From assembly GCA_910578865.1 (NCBI GenBank), contig CAJTRM010000001.1:62248-126247 (forward strand): a stretch of DNA of 64,000 nt, given 5' to 3'. The notes beneath the pieces were generated by a model. It worked only from the letters and a program-made list of their open reading frames with translations, was not told where the DNA came from and did not search any database. The stretch comes from an uncultured Dorea sp. GTDB taxonomy: Bacteria; Bacillota_A; Clostridia; Lachnospirales; Lachnospiraceae. This document shows, piece after piece, positions 16,921-25,221 of the stretch. Each line of letters opens with the position of its first letter. The stretch's first letter is position 1. The position numbers and the translations under genes were made by a program.

Positions 16921-17802
16921 CTATCTTGCTTTCGTGACCGCGTCCTTTTCAATATCCCTGTGTTCAATCCGTATGCCATAATGCTCTGATCTGTCTAATA
17001 TCTCATACAGAGCGTTTGCCAGAGTGACTGACCTGTGCTTGCCCCCGGTACATCCGACAGCGATTACAAGCTGTGTCTTCCCCTCCGCTATATAATTCGG
17101 AATCAGGAATTGTACCATTTCCGTCAGCATTGACAGGAATTCACCGGCCTTGTCATTTGCCATTACATATTCCTTCACTTCTCTGTCATTGCCGCTTTTT
17201 GCACGCAATTCTTCTATATAATACGGATTTGGCAGAAAACGAACGTCAAACACCAGATCTGCATCACTGGGGATTCCGTATTTGAATCCAAAAGAAAGCA
17301 CTGTGATATACAGATTTTTATATTCTTTGTTTTGCACAAAGATTTTATTCAGCTCTCTTTTTAATTCTCTTGTAAGCATATGACTGGTATCCAGAAGGTA
17401 GTCCGCTTTTTTCTTGAGAAACCCGAGTTTTTCTCTCTCTTTTTCGATCCCTTTATCCACCCTCTCATTATTTCCCGACAAAGGATGAAATCTTCTTGTC
17501 TCTTTATACCGCTTTACCAATACATGATCGCTGGATTCCAGAAACAATATTTCATATTTCAGATCACTGTTATCCAGCTCCTCCAGCACTCTTTCAAGCT
17601 CTTTAAACGTCTCGCCGCTTCGGATGTCCACCCCCAGTGCAGTCTTCCCCATCTCTGTTCCGGGTGTACGCAGGGAGTCTGCCAGTATGGGAATCAACGG
17701 CACCGGAAGATTATCGACACAAAAATATCCCATATCCTCCAGCATTTTGAGCGCCGTAGACTTTCCTGCACCCGACATTCCTGTAACAATCACAAATCTC
17801 AT
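16921..17802 (-). CDS. rapZ: RapZ/YvcJ nucleotide-binding protein
   Basis: A 293-aa protein with Walker A GMSGAGKST at residues 8-16, DNLPVPLIP near 34 and the C-terminal CTGGKHRSVTLAN motif. In Escherichia coli RapZ controls GlmS expression through small RNAs. In Gram-positive bacteria YvcJ is a GTPase linked to cell-wall metabolism and competence. It lies one base after murB stops. Confidence 0.95.
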   Translation of the reverse strand: MRFVIVTGMSGAGKSTALKMLEDMGYFCVDNLPVPLIPILADSLRTPGTEMGKTALGVDIRSGETFKELERVLEELDNSDLKYEILFLESSDHVLVKRYKETRRFHPLSGNNERVDKGIEKEREKLGFLKKKADYLLDTSHMLTRELKRELNKIFVQNKEYKNLYITVLSFGFKYGIPSDADLVFDVRFLPNPYYIEELRAKSGNDREVKEYVMANDKAGEFLSMLTEMVQFLIPNYIAEGKTQLVIAVGCTGGKHRSVTLANALYEILDRSEHYGIRIEHRDIEKDAVTKAR

Positions 17803-17803
17803 C

Positions 17804-18745
17804 TTAAAATTCTCCCAATCTCTTTACCTCAGCTTCAAGTCTGACCCCCGATGTCTCTTCCACCCTCGCCGAGACCTGACGCATCAGCTCAGCAATATCA
17901 GCTGCCGCAGCGCCGCCCTTATTGATCACAAACCCACAATGCTTTTCAGAAATCTGGGCCCCGCCGACCTGAAAGCCCCGAAGTCCGGCATCCTGGATCA
18001 GCTGACCGGCAAAATACCCTTCCGGTCTCTTAAAAGTGCTTCCTGCGCTGGGATATTCCAATGGCTGCTTGGCGCTCCTCTTCTCGCCCAGTTCTTCCAT
18101 GCGGGAACGGATCGCTTCCTGATCTCCCTTCTCAAGATCAAGGGCTGCCTCCAGTACAATATAATTCTTTTTTGCAATAATACTTGTACGGTATCCAAGC
18201 TCAAGCTCGTGCCTCTGCAGGGTGAGAAGCTTCCCTTCAGACGTCAGAACCGTCACGCTTTTCAGCACATCTTTCATTTCTCCGCCGTACGCTCCTGCAT
18301 TCATCACGCAGGCACCTCCCAGAGTGCCCGGAATCCCTGCTGCAAATTCAAATCCGGTAAGATGTTCTTTCAGTGCTCTTCCCGCCACAACCGACAACAA
18401 GGCCCCCGCCTGCGCCGTAATGGTATGTCCCTCACATTCCACTTTGTTCATGGACTTAAAGATCTGAATAATGACTCCCCGGTATCCCTCATCCGATACC
18501 AGAAGATTGCTCCCGTTTCCTATTATATAGTACGGCACTCCCTGCTCCCTGCAGCACCTGAGGACTGCCGCCACCTCTTCCTTGGTTCCCGGCATTACAA
18601 AATAATCTGCCGGCCCGCCCACACGGAACGTAGTATGTCCTCTCATAGGCTCATTTACCTTAACCTGCTCTTCCGGCAGGATTTTTAATAATTCATCATA
18701 AAAGCTTTGATTCATACGATTATCTGAACTCTCCTCTGCACTCAT
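17804..18745 (-). CDS. murB: UDP-N-acetylenolpyruvoylglucosamine reductase
   Basis: A 313-aa FAD enzyme of peptidoglycan precursor synthesis. Motifs: TTFRVGGPADYFVMP near residue 38, YYIIGNGSNLLVSD near 72, GIPGTLGGACVMNAGAYGGE near 137 and SAGSTFKRPEGYFAGQLI near 230. It is the first gene of the leftward murB-rapZ-whiA-crh operon. The ATG at 18743-18745 has only a weak AGGA. An ATG at 18713-18715 is an alternative. Confidence 0.95.
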   Translation of the reverse strand: MSAEESSDNRMNQSFYDELLKILPEEQVKVNEPMRGHTTFRVGGPADYFVMPGTKEEVAAVLRCCREQGVPYYIIGNGSNLLVSDEGYRGVIIQIFKSMNKVECEGHTITAQAGALLSVVAGRALKEHLTGFEFAAGIPGTLGGACVMNAGAYGGEMKDVLKSVTVLTSEGKLLTLQRHELELGYRTSIIAKKNYIVLEAALDLEKGDQEAIRSRMEELGEKRSAKQPLEYPSAGSTFKRPEGYFAGQLIQDAGLRGFQVGGAQISEKHCGFVINKGGAAAADIAELMRQVSARVEETSGVRLEAEVKRLGEF

Positions 18746-18813
18746 ACAATATAAAGTCCTGTGCGGACAATAATTATATCATACAATAAATATACCCCAA
18801 ATTCAACGTACTC

Positions 18814-18842
18814 TTGCAAAATCAATGAAAATGCGTTATATT
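18814..18842 (+). promoter_or_regulatory. Promoter of the CNNM/CorC gene
   Basis: TTGCAA (18814-18819), 17-base spacer, TATATT (18837-18842), followed 47 bases later by the start codon. Confidence 0.65.
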
Positions 18843-18888
18843 AGTGACGTATAAACTATAACGAATTTTATAAAGGAGTGATTTATAA

Positions 18889-20175
18889 TTGGACTCGGGT
18901 GACGCCACGCAACTTATAATTCTTTTGATTTTATTATTGCTTTCTGCCTTTTTCTCATCTGCAGAGACAGCGCTGACAACCGTCAACAAAATTCGGATCC
19001 GCAGCCTTGCTGATGAGGGAAGCAAATGTGCGAAAACAGTATTGGAAATAACAGATAATTCCGGCAAAATGTTAAGCGCCATATTGATCGGCAACAACAT
19101 CGTTAATTTGTCGGCCGCCTCTCTTACGACTTCCCTTGCTTACAGCTTCGGCGGTTCTATGGTAGCCATAGCAAGTGCGGTTTTGACGGTGGCAATTCTT
19201 TTATTCGGGGAGATCACCCCAAAAACAATGGCCACTATACATGCCGAAAGGATGGCACTGATCTACGCTCCGGTCATCCGTATATTTATGAAGGTTATGA
19301 CACCTGCAATCTTTATAATCAACGGTATGTCCATGGGGGTATTATTCCTTCTGCGCGTTGACCCTAAGGCAGGGAAACGTGCTATGACAGAAAATGAGCT
19401 GCGTACCATCGTGGATGTAAGCCACGAGGACGGAGTAATTGAATCCGACGAAAAAGAAATGATATATAATGTGTTTGACCTGGGGGATGCACGGGCCAAG
19501 GATGTCATGGTTCCTCGTGTACATGTAACCTTCGCAGACGCTCAATCCACCTACAATGAGCTGATCGAGCTCTTCCGCGAGGATAAGTTTACAAGACTGC
19601 CGGTCTTCGAGGAAACTACCGATAATGTAATCGGCACTATTAATATGAAAGATCTCTTGCTGTTTGACAACACAAAAGAGTTTCATGTCCGCGATATTCT
19701 GAGAGAAGCTTATTTTACTTATGAGTACAAAAGCATTTCTGAACTTCTGGTAGAGATGCGCCAGGCTTCCTTTAACATTGCCATTGTACTGGACGAATAC
19801 GGCGAGACTGCCGGCCTGATTACTCTGGAAGATATTCTGGAAGAGATTGTGGGTGAAATTCATGATGAGTACGATGAAAATGAAGAAGACTTCGTAAAAG
19901 AGGTGGGTGAACGGGAGTATATCATTGAAGGCTCCATGAATCTGGACGACTTAAATGACCGGCTGGATCTGAATCTTCAATCCGAGGATTACGACTCGCT
20001 CGGCGGATTTATTATCGAGCATCTGGATCGTCTTCCGGAAACAGGAGACTCCATCGTGACAGAGGACGGTATCCGCCTGATCGTTGAATCACTGGACAAG
20101 AATCGTATCGAGAGCGTCCATGCATATCTGCCTGAACCGGAAGAACATGCAGAAGCTTCCTCTTCCGAGGAGTAA
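18889..20175 (+). CDS. CNNM/CorC (HlyC) family transporter-like protein
   Basis: A 428-aa membrane protein. The N-terminal CNNM domain has 3-4 hydrophobic segments (residues 5-150, including FFSSAETALTTVNKIRIRSLADEG). Two CBS motifs follow (around 200-320, DVMVPRV, EDKFTRLPVFEE, LDEYGETAGLITLEDILEEIVGEI). A C-terminal CorC/HlyC domain (around 340-420) closes the protein. The family is tied to magnesium or cobalt efflux. The start is TTG at 18889-18891, with AAAGGAG 10 bases upstream. Confidence 0.92.
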   Translation: MDSGDATQLIILLILLLLSAFFSSAETALTTVNKIRIRSLADEGSKCAKTVLEITDNSGKMLSAILIGNNIVNLSAASLTTSLAYSFGGSMVAIASAVLTVAILLFGEITPKTMATIHAERMALIYAPVIRIFMKVMTPAIFIINGMSMGVLFLLRVDPKAGKRAMTENELRTIVDVSHEDGVIESDEKEMIYNVFDLGDARAKDVMVPRVHVTFADAQSTYNELIELFREDKFTRLPVFEETTDNVIGTINMKDLLLFDNTKEFHVRDILREAYFTYEYKSISELLVEMRQASFNIAIVLDEYGETAGLITLEDILEEIVGEIHDEYDENEEDFVKEVGEREYIIEGSMNLDDLNDRLDLNLQSEDYDSLGGFIIEHLDRLPETGDSIVTEDGIRLIVESLDKNRIESVHAYLPEPEEHAEASSSEE

Positions 20176-20210
20176 CCCTGTATGTTCCTTTAGTAAAATA
20201 TACAGAATTT

Positions 20211-20255
20211 GAGCCGTAACCGCAAGTGAACTTCCATTTGCAATTACGGCTCTTT
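20211..20255. terminator. Bidirectional terminator
   Basis: GAGCCGTAA and TTACGGCTC form a 9-bp stem, with a smaller inner GCAA/TTGC pairing, and TTT follows. It separates the convergent CorC-like and amidase genes. Confidence 0.75.
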
Positions 20256-20270
20256 ACATATTCCTGCAAT

Positions 20271-21032
20271 TCAGCTTATGATCAGCGTGTCATATCCTGC
20301 CTGCCTCAGCCTCCGCTCCATTTCCGATGCCTCGCTTAATTGATCGTACCCTCCGACCTGTACACTGATATACGGTCCCGAATCATCCAAAAATGCCGGG
20401 AACCCCTGGGCGGTCAGTTCATCAAGCAGCCTTTGTGCGTAGTTCCAGTTCCTGAACAGCCCAACCTGTACTCTGTAGTATGCATTTTGTGTGCCTTCAT
20501 TCATATTTAATGTATCCAGAATACCGTCTGCGATTGCCTGAGCAATGCCTTCAAAATTCTGATCAAACAGAGCATTATCAGTATCAGAATTAATAAATCC
20601 AACCTCTACCAGTACAGCCGGCATATTCGTCCTTCGTAAAACGACCAGATTCGGCCTTGCCTTTACCCCCAGATTCACAAACCCGACCGTCTCCAGCTGC
20701 GCGTTGATATTCTGCGCCATCTCATATTTGATTCCTGACAAGTCATATACCAGCGTCTCTACTCCTGACACCTCATTATCCGTAGGAAAGGAATTCCGGT
20801 GGATGGATACAAAAAAATCCACTCCGGCATTATTTGCTTCCATAGCTTTCTGATAAGGGGTCTCATATACATCTGTTGTCCGCGTATATTCCACGTCAAT
20901 TCCGTTATTCTGCAGTATCTCTCCTATAGCGAGAGTCAGCCGGAGTGTGTCATCCTTCTCCCGCCTCCCGTAATAGGTTGCTCCCGGGTCACTGCCGCCG
21001 TGCCCGGCATCTAACATGATCGAATATGGCAT
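20271..21032 (-). CDS. N-acetylmuramoyl-L-alanine amidase with SPOR domain
   Basis: A 253-aa protein. The amidase_3 zinc motifs are LDAGHGGSDPGA near residue 6, the Glu of REKDDTLR near 24, SIHRNS near 76 and VEVGFINSDTDN near 143. The C-terminal 75 residues fit a SPOR peptidoglycan-binding domain (YRVQVGLFRN...YISVQVGGYD). No signal peptide is visible, so it may act in the mother cell, during sporulation or after lysis. The start at 21030-21032 has GGAGGGAG upstream. Confidence 0.88.
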   Translation of the reverse strand: MPYSIMLDAGHGGSDPGATYYGRREKDDTLRLTLAIGEILQNNGIDVEYTRTTDVYETPYQKAMEANNAGVDFFVSIHRNSFPTDNEVSGVETLVYDLSGIKYEMAQNINAQLETVGFVNLGVKARPNLVVLRRTNMPAVLVEVGFINSDTDNALFDQNFEGIAQAIADGILDTLNMNEGTQNAYYRVQVGLFRNWNYAQRLLDELTAQGFPAFLDDSGPYISVQVGGYDQLSEASEMERRLRQAGYDTLIIS

Positions 21033-21111
21033 AAAAAATCTCCCTCCACAACATTCTATAATAGAATATGCAGAGGAAGACAAAATGAAATCATATTGAG
21101 ATAAGTTTTCA

Positions 21112-21552
21112 TTATTTTTCTTCGATCGCCATAATCATATCAACTCTTGTCTGGTGTCTTCCGCCCATAAATTCAGCATTCAGCCACTCGTCAATGATCA
21201 TTTTGGCCATCTCGATACCGATCACCCTTGCCCCAAATGCAAGCACATTTGTGTTATTGTGCTGCCTGGACAGCTTTGCAGAATATGGCTCCGAGCATAC
21301 AACGGCACGCACACCCTTCACCTTGTTGGCTGCAAGGGATATTCCCACCCCGGTTCCGCAGATCAGTATCCCAAGATCTACTTCTCCTCCTGCCACGGCT
21401 CTTCCGACCTTTTCGCCGTAATCAGGGTAATTGCAGCTGTCATGGGTGTCTGTCCCATAATTGACTACCTCATATCCCTGCTCTTTCAGATAAGCTGTCA
21501 CTTCGTTTTTCATCTCCACCGCCGCATGGTCATTTCCAATTCCTATTTTCAT
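21112..21552 (-). CDS. rpiB: Ribose-5-phosphate isomerase B
   Basis: A 146-aa RpiB/LacAB-type sugar isomerase beginning MKIGIGNDHAAVEMK. It has the catalytic Cys in LICGTGVGISLAANK (near residue 65) and the HNNTNVLAFGARVIG motif. It interconverts ribose and ribulose 5-phosphate in the pentose phosphate path. The start at 21550-21552 has GAGG 8 bases upstream. It is the last chromosomal gene before the prophage. Confidence 0.95.
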   Translation of the reverse strand: MKIGIGNDHAAVEMKNEVTAYLKEQGYEVVNYGTDTHDSCNYPDYGEKVGRAVAGGEVDLGILICGTGVGISLAANKVKGVRAVVCSEPYSAKLSRQHNNTNVLAFGARVIGIEMAKMIIDEWLNAEFMGGRHQTRVDMIMAIEEK

Positions 21553-21573
21553 ATTTTGAACCTCATCTTCCAT

Positions 21574-21848
21574 TCATATTCTTTTTATATTATAATGGTT
21601 ACATATTTAATTCGCAATACATGAATAAAAAAGGAGAGTATTTCCATATATAAAATCTCACTACGCACCTAACGACTTCTAAGGCCGCTTAAATACGGTG
21701 TTCTCAAAGTGGTTAAGAGTGGTAAAGGGTATGGAAATGTAGGTAATTCCTATTTTATTCCTGCACCACTCCTATACCGCTATTCCTATAAAATGAGACC
21801 TGATTTTTCATATTCATCATACCACATAAATTAAGCATCACAAACATT
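21574..21848. other. Chromosome-prophage junction, candidate attL region
   Basis: This 275-base gap lies between rpiB and the integrase stop. On the + strand TATAAT at about 21588 and AAAAAGGAG at 21629-21637 look like a promoter and ribosome site of a rightward gene, but every frame after them stops within a few codons. The remainder has short repeats (AGTGGT-type, and ATTCCTAT twice) that could be part of an attachment site. The core cannot be fixed without the right junction. Confidence 0.5.
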
Positions 21849-23084
21849 CTATTTTATTTTTTCGATTTCTGTTTTTAACCAATTAAGTTCTCTTTGCGTA
21901 TAAACTTTTTCTGTGATGTCTGCAATTTTGTGACCGACCATATATTTGATGGCATACTCATCCACTTCATATTTCTTTGCCATTGTTACAAAATGTTTTC
22001 TGCCATCATGGGGTCTATGTTCAAGATTCAAATTTAATTCAGTTCGTATCAAATCAAAAGCTTTCGTGTAACGGTTGTAAGTCAATTTTATATTTTTCTT
22101 ATTCCGAGCGTTCGGGTCAACCCAATTCAACAAATACTTACTACCAAGTTCTTCAGCTTCTTTATATTTCCTTTCCACTAAAGGACGAATTTTGCTATGG
22201 ATAGGAACAATTCTTTCTGTACCGGCGTCACTCTTCATTCCACCCTGGAATGTCCAATTTGCTAAGTCTACACGTTCCAACTCAATCAACCCAAGCTCCT
22301 GGGGGCGCCACCCAGAGTAGCATTGAATCAATAATAGATCAACTCCTTTTTTGTCATCCACATGCTGCCATAGTAATTCGATTTCTTCATCTGTAAAAGC
22401 GATATGTTCCTTTTTCACTTTATGACATTCTTTCACAACTTCGTCGGTCAGCTTAAATGTTCGAGAATAGTTCCGATCTACAATCTCATATTCCAAAGCA
22501 TAATCCAACATTAAGTTGAACAAGGTCTTGATTTTATTCTTCATCGTTGCAGAAGGGGTTTGCTCTTTCCCTTTGACAACAGCAACTCCTTCCTCCATAC
22601 AGCCTTTTACATGTCTGGCACGAACATCCATAACCCGCATGGTGTATACGGATGAACAATATAGCCAGGCGTCTTTTGCTGCTTGAGTATCTTTGACTGT
22701 CTTCTCATATTCTGGAAACCACTTATCATAAAGTTCCTGCATAGTAATAGCCGGCTGCAAGTCATAGGGATTTTTGTTATATTCTACGAGGGCTGCATAC
22801 GCATCGTTGTATGTAGGAAAATAGGATTCTGGTTTTAGTGGTTTACAAATTGGTCTACCAGTCGCTGTCTTGCCAACGGTAATCATAGCCCGGTAGGGAT
22901 TTCGTAGGTTTCTGTTCTTGATTTCACTGATCTGACCGAATCCGTTTGGTAATCTTCTCCTTTTGTTATTTTTGTTTCGGGGTTTCCTCGGTTTTACGTC
23001 CGGCTGTATTGGATATCCACAGTGCGGACAAGATGCTGCTTTGTCACTTACCTGTAATTCGCACTCAGGGCATTGTATTAGCAT
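21849..23084 (-). CDS. int: Tyrosine integrase with N-terminal zinc ribbon
   Basis: A 411-aa protein. Residues 1-27 hold two CxxC pairs (CPEC and CPHC), which is an N-terminal zinc ribbon. An AP2-like arm-binding and SAM-like core-binding region follows (about 50-220). The catalytic domain shows Arg in SGWRPQELG (about residue 261), Lys in GGMKSDAGTERIVP, HxxR as HDGRKHF, His in GHKIADITEK and Tyr in VYTQRE near residue 396. It integrates and, with an excisionase, excises the prophage. It is the only leftward phage gene and marks the left end. Confidence 0.95.
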   Translation of the reverse strand: MLIQCPECELQVSDKAASCPHCGYPIQPDVKPRKPRNKNNKRRRLPNGFGQISEIKNRNLRNPYRAMITVGKTATGRPICKPLKPESYFPTYNDAYAALVEYNKNPYDLQPAITMQELYDKWFPEYEKTVKDTQAAKDAWLYCSSVYTMRVMDVRARHVKGCMEEGVAVVKGKEQTPSATMKNKIKTLFNLMLDYALEYEIVDRNYSRTFKLTDEVVKECHKVKKEHIAFTDEEIELLWQHVDDKKGVDLLLIQCYSGWRPQELGLIELERVDLANWTFQGGMKSDAGTERIVPIHSKIRPLVERKYKEAEELGSKYLLNWVDPNARNKKNIKLTYNRYTKAFDLIRTELNLNLEHRPHDGRKHFVTMAKKYEVDEYAIKYMVGHKIADITEKVYTQRELNWLKTEIEKIK

Positions 23085-23112
23085 TGTGCATCACTCTCCT
23101 TTCACAGTCAGC

Positions 23113-23149
23113 ATTATAATAAAAAGTGTAGGAATTGTCAACTCCTACA
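23113..23149 (-). promoter_or_regulatory. Integrase promoter with operator-like inverted repeat
   Basis: On the minus strand: TTGACA (23141-23136), 17-base spacer, TATAAT (23118-23113), a perfect consensus. An inverted repeat TGTAGGA/TCCTACA (23127-23133 and 23143-23149) straddles the -35, so a repressor bound there would block int. Confidence 0.85.
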
Positions 23150-23176
23150 TCTATATTTTCTTGCTAAATTCTGCCG

Positions 23177-23194
23177 ATTTTCTAACCTAGATTA
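23177..23194. promoter_or_regulatory. Palindromic phage operator candidate, copy 1
   Basis: ATTTTCTAACCTAGATTA contains the imperfect palindrome TAACCTAGATTA. The whole 18-mer is the exact reverse complement of 58251-58268. It lies between the divergent int and early genes, where a lysogeny operator would be expected. Confidence 0.6.
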
Positions 23195-23295
23195 AATACA
23201 GTACACAGGTGACAGCTTTTTCTGATAGCCTTAACATACAAAATCCGAAAAATTCCCGGGGTGAGATTTTGGAAAACAATTTAAAGGAGGGCTGT

Positions 23296-23544
23296 ATGGA
23301 CACCATATTTCAAACTGGTTCTGTACCGGTTGCGGTCGCCGCCAAGGTATACGGTAAAGACGCTTCTTGGATACGGGCTGGCATTATTTCTGGCTGGCTT
23401 CCTATTGGAAAAGCCACAAGGAATGGTCAACTCATAACCCAAATTGAAGAGATGAACAGCAGACTGGGACGGATTAACTTCTATATCTCACCCAAATTGC
23501 TGTACGAACAAACCGGGTATCTTTGGAAAGGAGAAAAAGCATGA
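23296..23544 (+). CDS. Small DNA-binding protein, possible excisionase
   Basis: An 82-aa protein. The run VAVAAKVYGKDASWIRAGI followed by ISGWLPIGKATR resembles the winged-helix or HTH of small phage excisionases and regulators. The start at 23296 has AAAGGAGG 5 bases upstream. It is the first rightward phage gene, divergent from int, and its stop overlaps the next start (ATGA). This position supports an Xis or early regulator role, but the assignment is by context. Confidence 0.65.
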   Translation: MDTIFQTGSVPVAVAAKVYGKDASWIRAGIISGWLPIGKATRNGQLITQIEEMNSRLGRINFYISPKLLYEQTGYLWKGEKA

Positions 23545-23960
23545 GCACGACAATAAGACCTGAGTTATCAGAGAAAAATAAATATTGGATTGACCGTCAC
23601 CGTTATTATGAGCTGAAACATTTTTGTTTACAGTATCCTACATGGAAGAAAGCTTATAGAACACTGGATGGAATGAGTAAAAGACCAAATGACCATCCGA
23701 TACTTACCAAACTTAGTGTAGTGAGTGACCCAACTGCCAGGTGTGCTGTTACGAAAGCGTATTTAGCAGAACGAATAGCAATGATAGAGGATGTTGCAGA
23801 GGATACGGACGAAGAACTGGCAAGTTATATTTTACATGGAGTAACAGAGGGATGTTCTTATGATGTATTGCGGGTGAGGTATAATATTCCGTGCTGTAAA
23901 GACATTTACTATGACTTGTACAGACGATTCTTTTGGCTACTAAGCAAAGAAAGGGAATAG
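23541..23960 (+). CDS. Phage early protein with HTH-like C-terminus
   Basis: A 139-aa protein with many aromatic residues (KYWIDRHRYYELKHFCLQYPTW). Its C-terminal half (SYILHGVTEGCSYDVLRVRY then CKDIYYDLYRRFFWLL) has the spacing of an HTH similar to ArpU or sigma region 4 proteins. It overlaps the preceding gene by 4 bases. I do not assign a function. Confidence 0.55.
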   Translation: MSTTIRPELSEKNKYWIDRHRYYELKHFCLQYPTWKKAYRTLDGMSKRPNDHPILTKLSVVSDPTARCAVTKAYLAERIAMIEDVAEDTDEELASYILHGVTEGCSYDVLRVRYNIPCCKDIYYDLYRRFFWLLSKERE

Positions 23961-23964
23961 GACT

Positions 23965-23990
23965 CGCAGAGATTCCATCTCCTTTAATGA
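23965..23990 (+). promoter_or_regulatory. 26-bp cassette element, copy 1
   Basis: CGCA at one end, CCA at 11-13, C at 18, TAATGA at the other end. It precedes the gene at 24007. Confidence 0.7.
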
Positions 23991-24006
23991 AAGGAGAGTG
24001 AGTTTT

Positions 24007-24342
24007 ATGGAAAACATAAGAAGTATGTACGCACAAGTATTTGATTCAAGTAATCCAAATTGGGATAAGGAACGAGAGTTTAATTTGATGTATTTAAAAG
24101 CACAGGAAACCTATTTCAATGATATTTTAAAGTGTAGAGGTTATGTATTTCTGAGAGATATTCAGGAATGCTTGGGACTCAAAGTAACAAGGTTATCATT
24201 GTTTGTAGGGTGGTTTTATGATTTGGAGAATGCACTTGGAGATAACTACATCGATTTTGGAATCCAAGAGGACGAAGATGGAGAAGATATTTGGTTAGAC
24301 TTTAATGTGGACGGAGACATCACTGAACGATTTGAAGATTGA
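24007..24342 (+). CDS. Stand-alone homologue of the C-terminal part of the DUF6353-like proteins
   Basis: A 111-aa acidic protein with no membrane segment. Its body (NLMYLKAQETYFNDIL, GYVFLRDIQECLGL, VGWFYDLENALGDNYIDFG, LDFNVDGDI) matches the last 100 residues of the 321-aa membrane protein at 35105, which has NIMFIKAQENYANDLL, DEDNPVGDNYVDFG and LDFNVDGNV. It is thus either a detached domain or a decoy partner. A terminator overlaps the stop codon. Confidence 0.75.
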   Translation: MENIRSMYAQVFDSSNPNWDKEREFNLMYLKAQETYFNDILKCRGYVFLRDIQECLGLKVTRLSLFVGWFYDLENALGDNYIDFGIQEDEDGEDIWLDFNVDGDITERFED

Positions 24343-24369
24343 GCCTGTAACAAGGGCTCTTTCTTCTTT
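24341..24369 (+). terminator. Cassette terminator 1
   Basis: GAGCC and GGCTC with a TGTAACAAG-type loop, then a T-rich run. The stem starts within the stop codon of the gene at 24007. Confidence 0.8.
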
Positions 24370-24395
24370 CGCAATAAAAACAGCCTCTTTAATGA
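24370..24395 (+). promoter_or_regulatory. 26-bp cassette element, copy 2
   Basis: CGCA start, ACA at 11-13, C at 18, TAATGA end. It directly abuts terminator 1 and precedes the gene at 24411. Confidence 0.75.
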
Positions 24396-24410
24396 AAGGA
24401 GCGTGAAACT

Positions 24411-24545
24411 ATGAGTGCAATGAAAAGATGGTTTGAAGATCATATTTCAGATTTTACAGATGAAGAATTACTGAAAAATGGTTATGAACAGGAAGAGATT
24501 GACTTTATGAGGGAATGCTTTACTGGAAAGAAAGAGGAGTCCTAA
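24411..24545 (+). CDS. 44-aa acidic microprotein
   Basis: Begins MSAMKRWFEDHISDFTDEEL and ends KKEES. The ATG at 24411 has AAAGGAG upstream. No known family. The last codons and TAA lie inside the terminator hairpin, so its -EES tail is encoded by the terminator arm. Confidence 0.75.
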   Translation: MSAMKRWFEDHISDFTDEELLKNGYEQEEIDFMRECFTGKKEES

Positions 24546-24563
24546 CAAGGACTCTTTCTTTTT
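24537..24563 (+). terminator. Cassette terminator 2
   Basis: GAGTCCT/AGGACTC 7-bp stem with loop AACA and then TTTCTTTTT. The TAA stop spans the stem-loop boundary. Confidence 0.9.
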
Positions 24564-24574
24564 GACTTAAAAAA

Positions 24575-24583
24575 TGGTATAAT
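24575..24583 (+). promoter_or_regulatory. Extended -10 promoter candidate
   Basis: TGGTATAAT is an extended -10 with the full TATAAT. It is the only clear host-type -10 inside the cassette array and lies before copy 3 of the 26-bp element, so the gene at 24657 could have two promoters. Confidence 0.5.
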
Positions 24584-24617
24584 CAAGCCGATATCTGTTA
24601 CTTTTTGTTTTATATTT

Positions 24618-24643
24618 CGCAAATAATACATTGCCCTTTATGA
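24618..24643 (+). promoter_or_regulatory. 26-bp cassette element, copy 3
   Basis: CGCA, ACA at 11-13, C at 18, TTATGA end, followed at once by AAGGAGG and the ATG at 24657. Confidence 0.75.
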
Positions 24644-24656
24644 AAGGAGGATACAT

Positions 24657-24854
24657 ATGACGGAACAAGGTTCTAATTTTGAAGAAAAGGAGAAAACCGA
24701 AATGATGAATGTTCAGGAAGTGGCAAGAATGACCGAATGGCTCAGAGCGAAAGGCATGAGTGATACGGAAATTCTCAACTGTATGAATTACATCGCTACG
24801 GGTGTTGGCTTACCGACAAATAATGAGCCATCCGAAGTAAAAGAATCCGACTGA
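24657..24854 (+). CDS. Small acidic phage protein
   Basis: A 65-aa protein. The middle (VARMTEWLRAKGMSDTEILN) is predicted helical with a short HTH-like turn. No signal or membrane segment. Its own element before and terminator after make it a single-gene cassette. Function unknown. Confidence 0.7.
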   Translation: MTEQGSNFEEKEKTEMMNVQEVARMTEWLRAKGMSDTEILNCMNYIATGVGLPTNNEPSEVKESD

Positions 24855-24865
24855 AACAAAGGGAG

Positions 24866-24895
24866 AGGGTCGCTTAACAGCGGCTCTTTCTTTTT
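24866..24895 (+). terminator. Cassette terminator 3
   Basis: AGGGTCGC / GCGGCTCT 8-bp stem (with G-T pairs), loop TTAACA, then TTTCTTTTT. Confidence 0.8.
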
Positions 24896-24921
24896 CGCAA
24901 AAATTACAATGACTATTATGA
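24896..24921 (+). promoter_or_regulatory. 26-bp cassette element, copy 4
   Basis: CGCA, ACA at 11-13, C at 18, TTATGA end. It abuts terminator 3. Confidence 0.75.
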
Positions 24922-24984
24922 GAGACAGTAGCAAAAGTGGTAAGCAAGCGGATCAATTTAAGAAAACAGGAGGAGTTGAAAGAC

Positions 24985-25128
24985 TTGTATTGCTATGACC
25001 GGTCTTTAGGACATTACTGGAGATTGAGAAGGGAATTGTCAAATAAGGAATGGCTTGAAATTGACCAGCGTAAGAAAAACGGAGAAAGACTTAGCGATAT
25101 TTTGGCGGAAATGAAGGTTTTGAAATGA
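24985..25128 (+). CDS. 47-aa basic phage protein
   Basis: A small charged protein containing CYDRSLGHYWRLRREL and a helical EWLEIDQRKKNGERLSDIL segment. The TTG at 24985 was chosen because AGGAGG lies 11 bases upstream. A GTG at 24937 would add 16 residues but has only a weak ribosome site. No family recognised. Confidence 0.6.
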   Translation: MYCYDRSLGHYWRLRRELSNKEWLEIDQRKKNGERLSDILAEMKVLK

Positions 25129-25134
25129 GCAATA

Positions 25135-25170
25135 GAGGAATTGTCGTATACAACGGCTTTTCCTCTTTTT
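25135..25170 (+). terminator. Cassette terminator 4
   Basis: GAGGAA / TTCCTC outer stem with an inner GTCG/CGGC stem, then TTTTT. Confidence 0.7.
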
Positions 25171-25171
25171 C

Positions 25172-25197
25172 CGCACAAAATACATCGTCCTTTATGA
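25172..25197 (+). promoter_or_regulatory. 26-bp cassette element, copy 5
   Basis: CGCA, ACA at 11-13, C at 18, TTATGA end. It precedes the gene at 25222. Confidence 0.75.
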
Positions 25198-25221
25198 AAA
25201 CAATATAAGGAGGTAACGTTT

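Noticed and set aside
24618..24643. Visual likeness of the 26-bp element to T7-type promoters
   Set aside because: No T7-type polymerase is encoded here and only the compact layout is similar.
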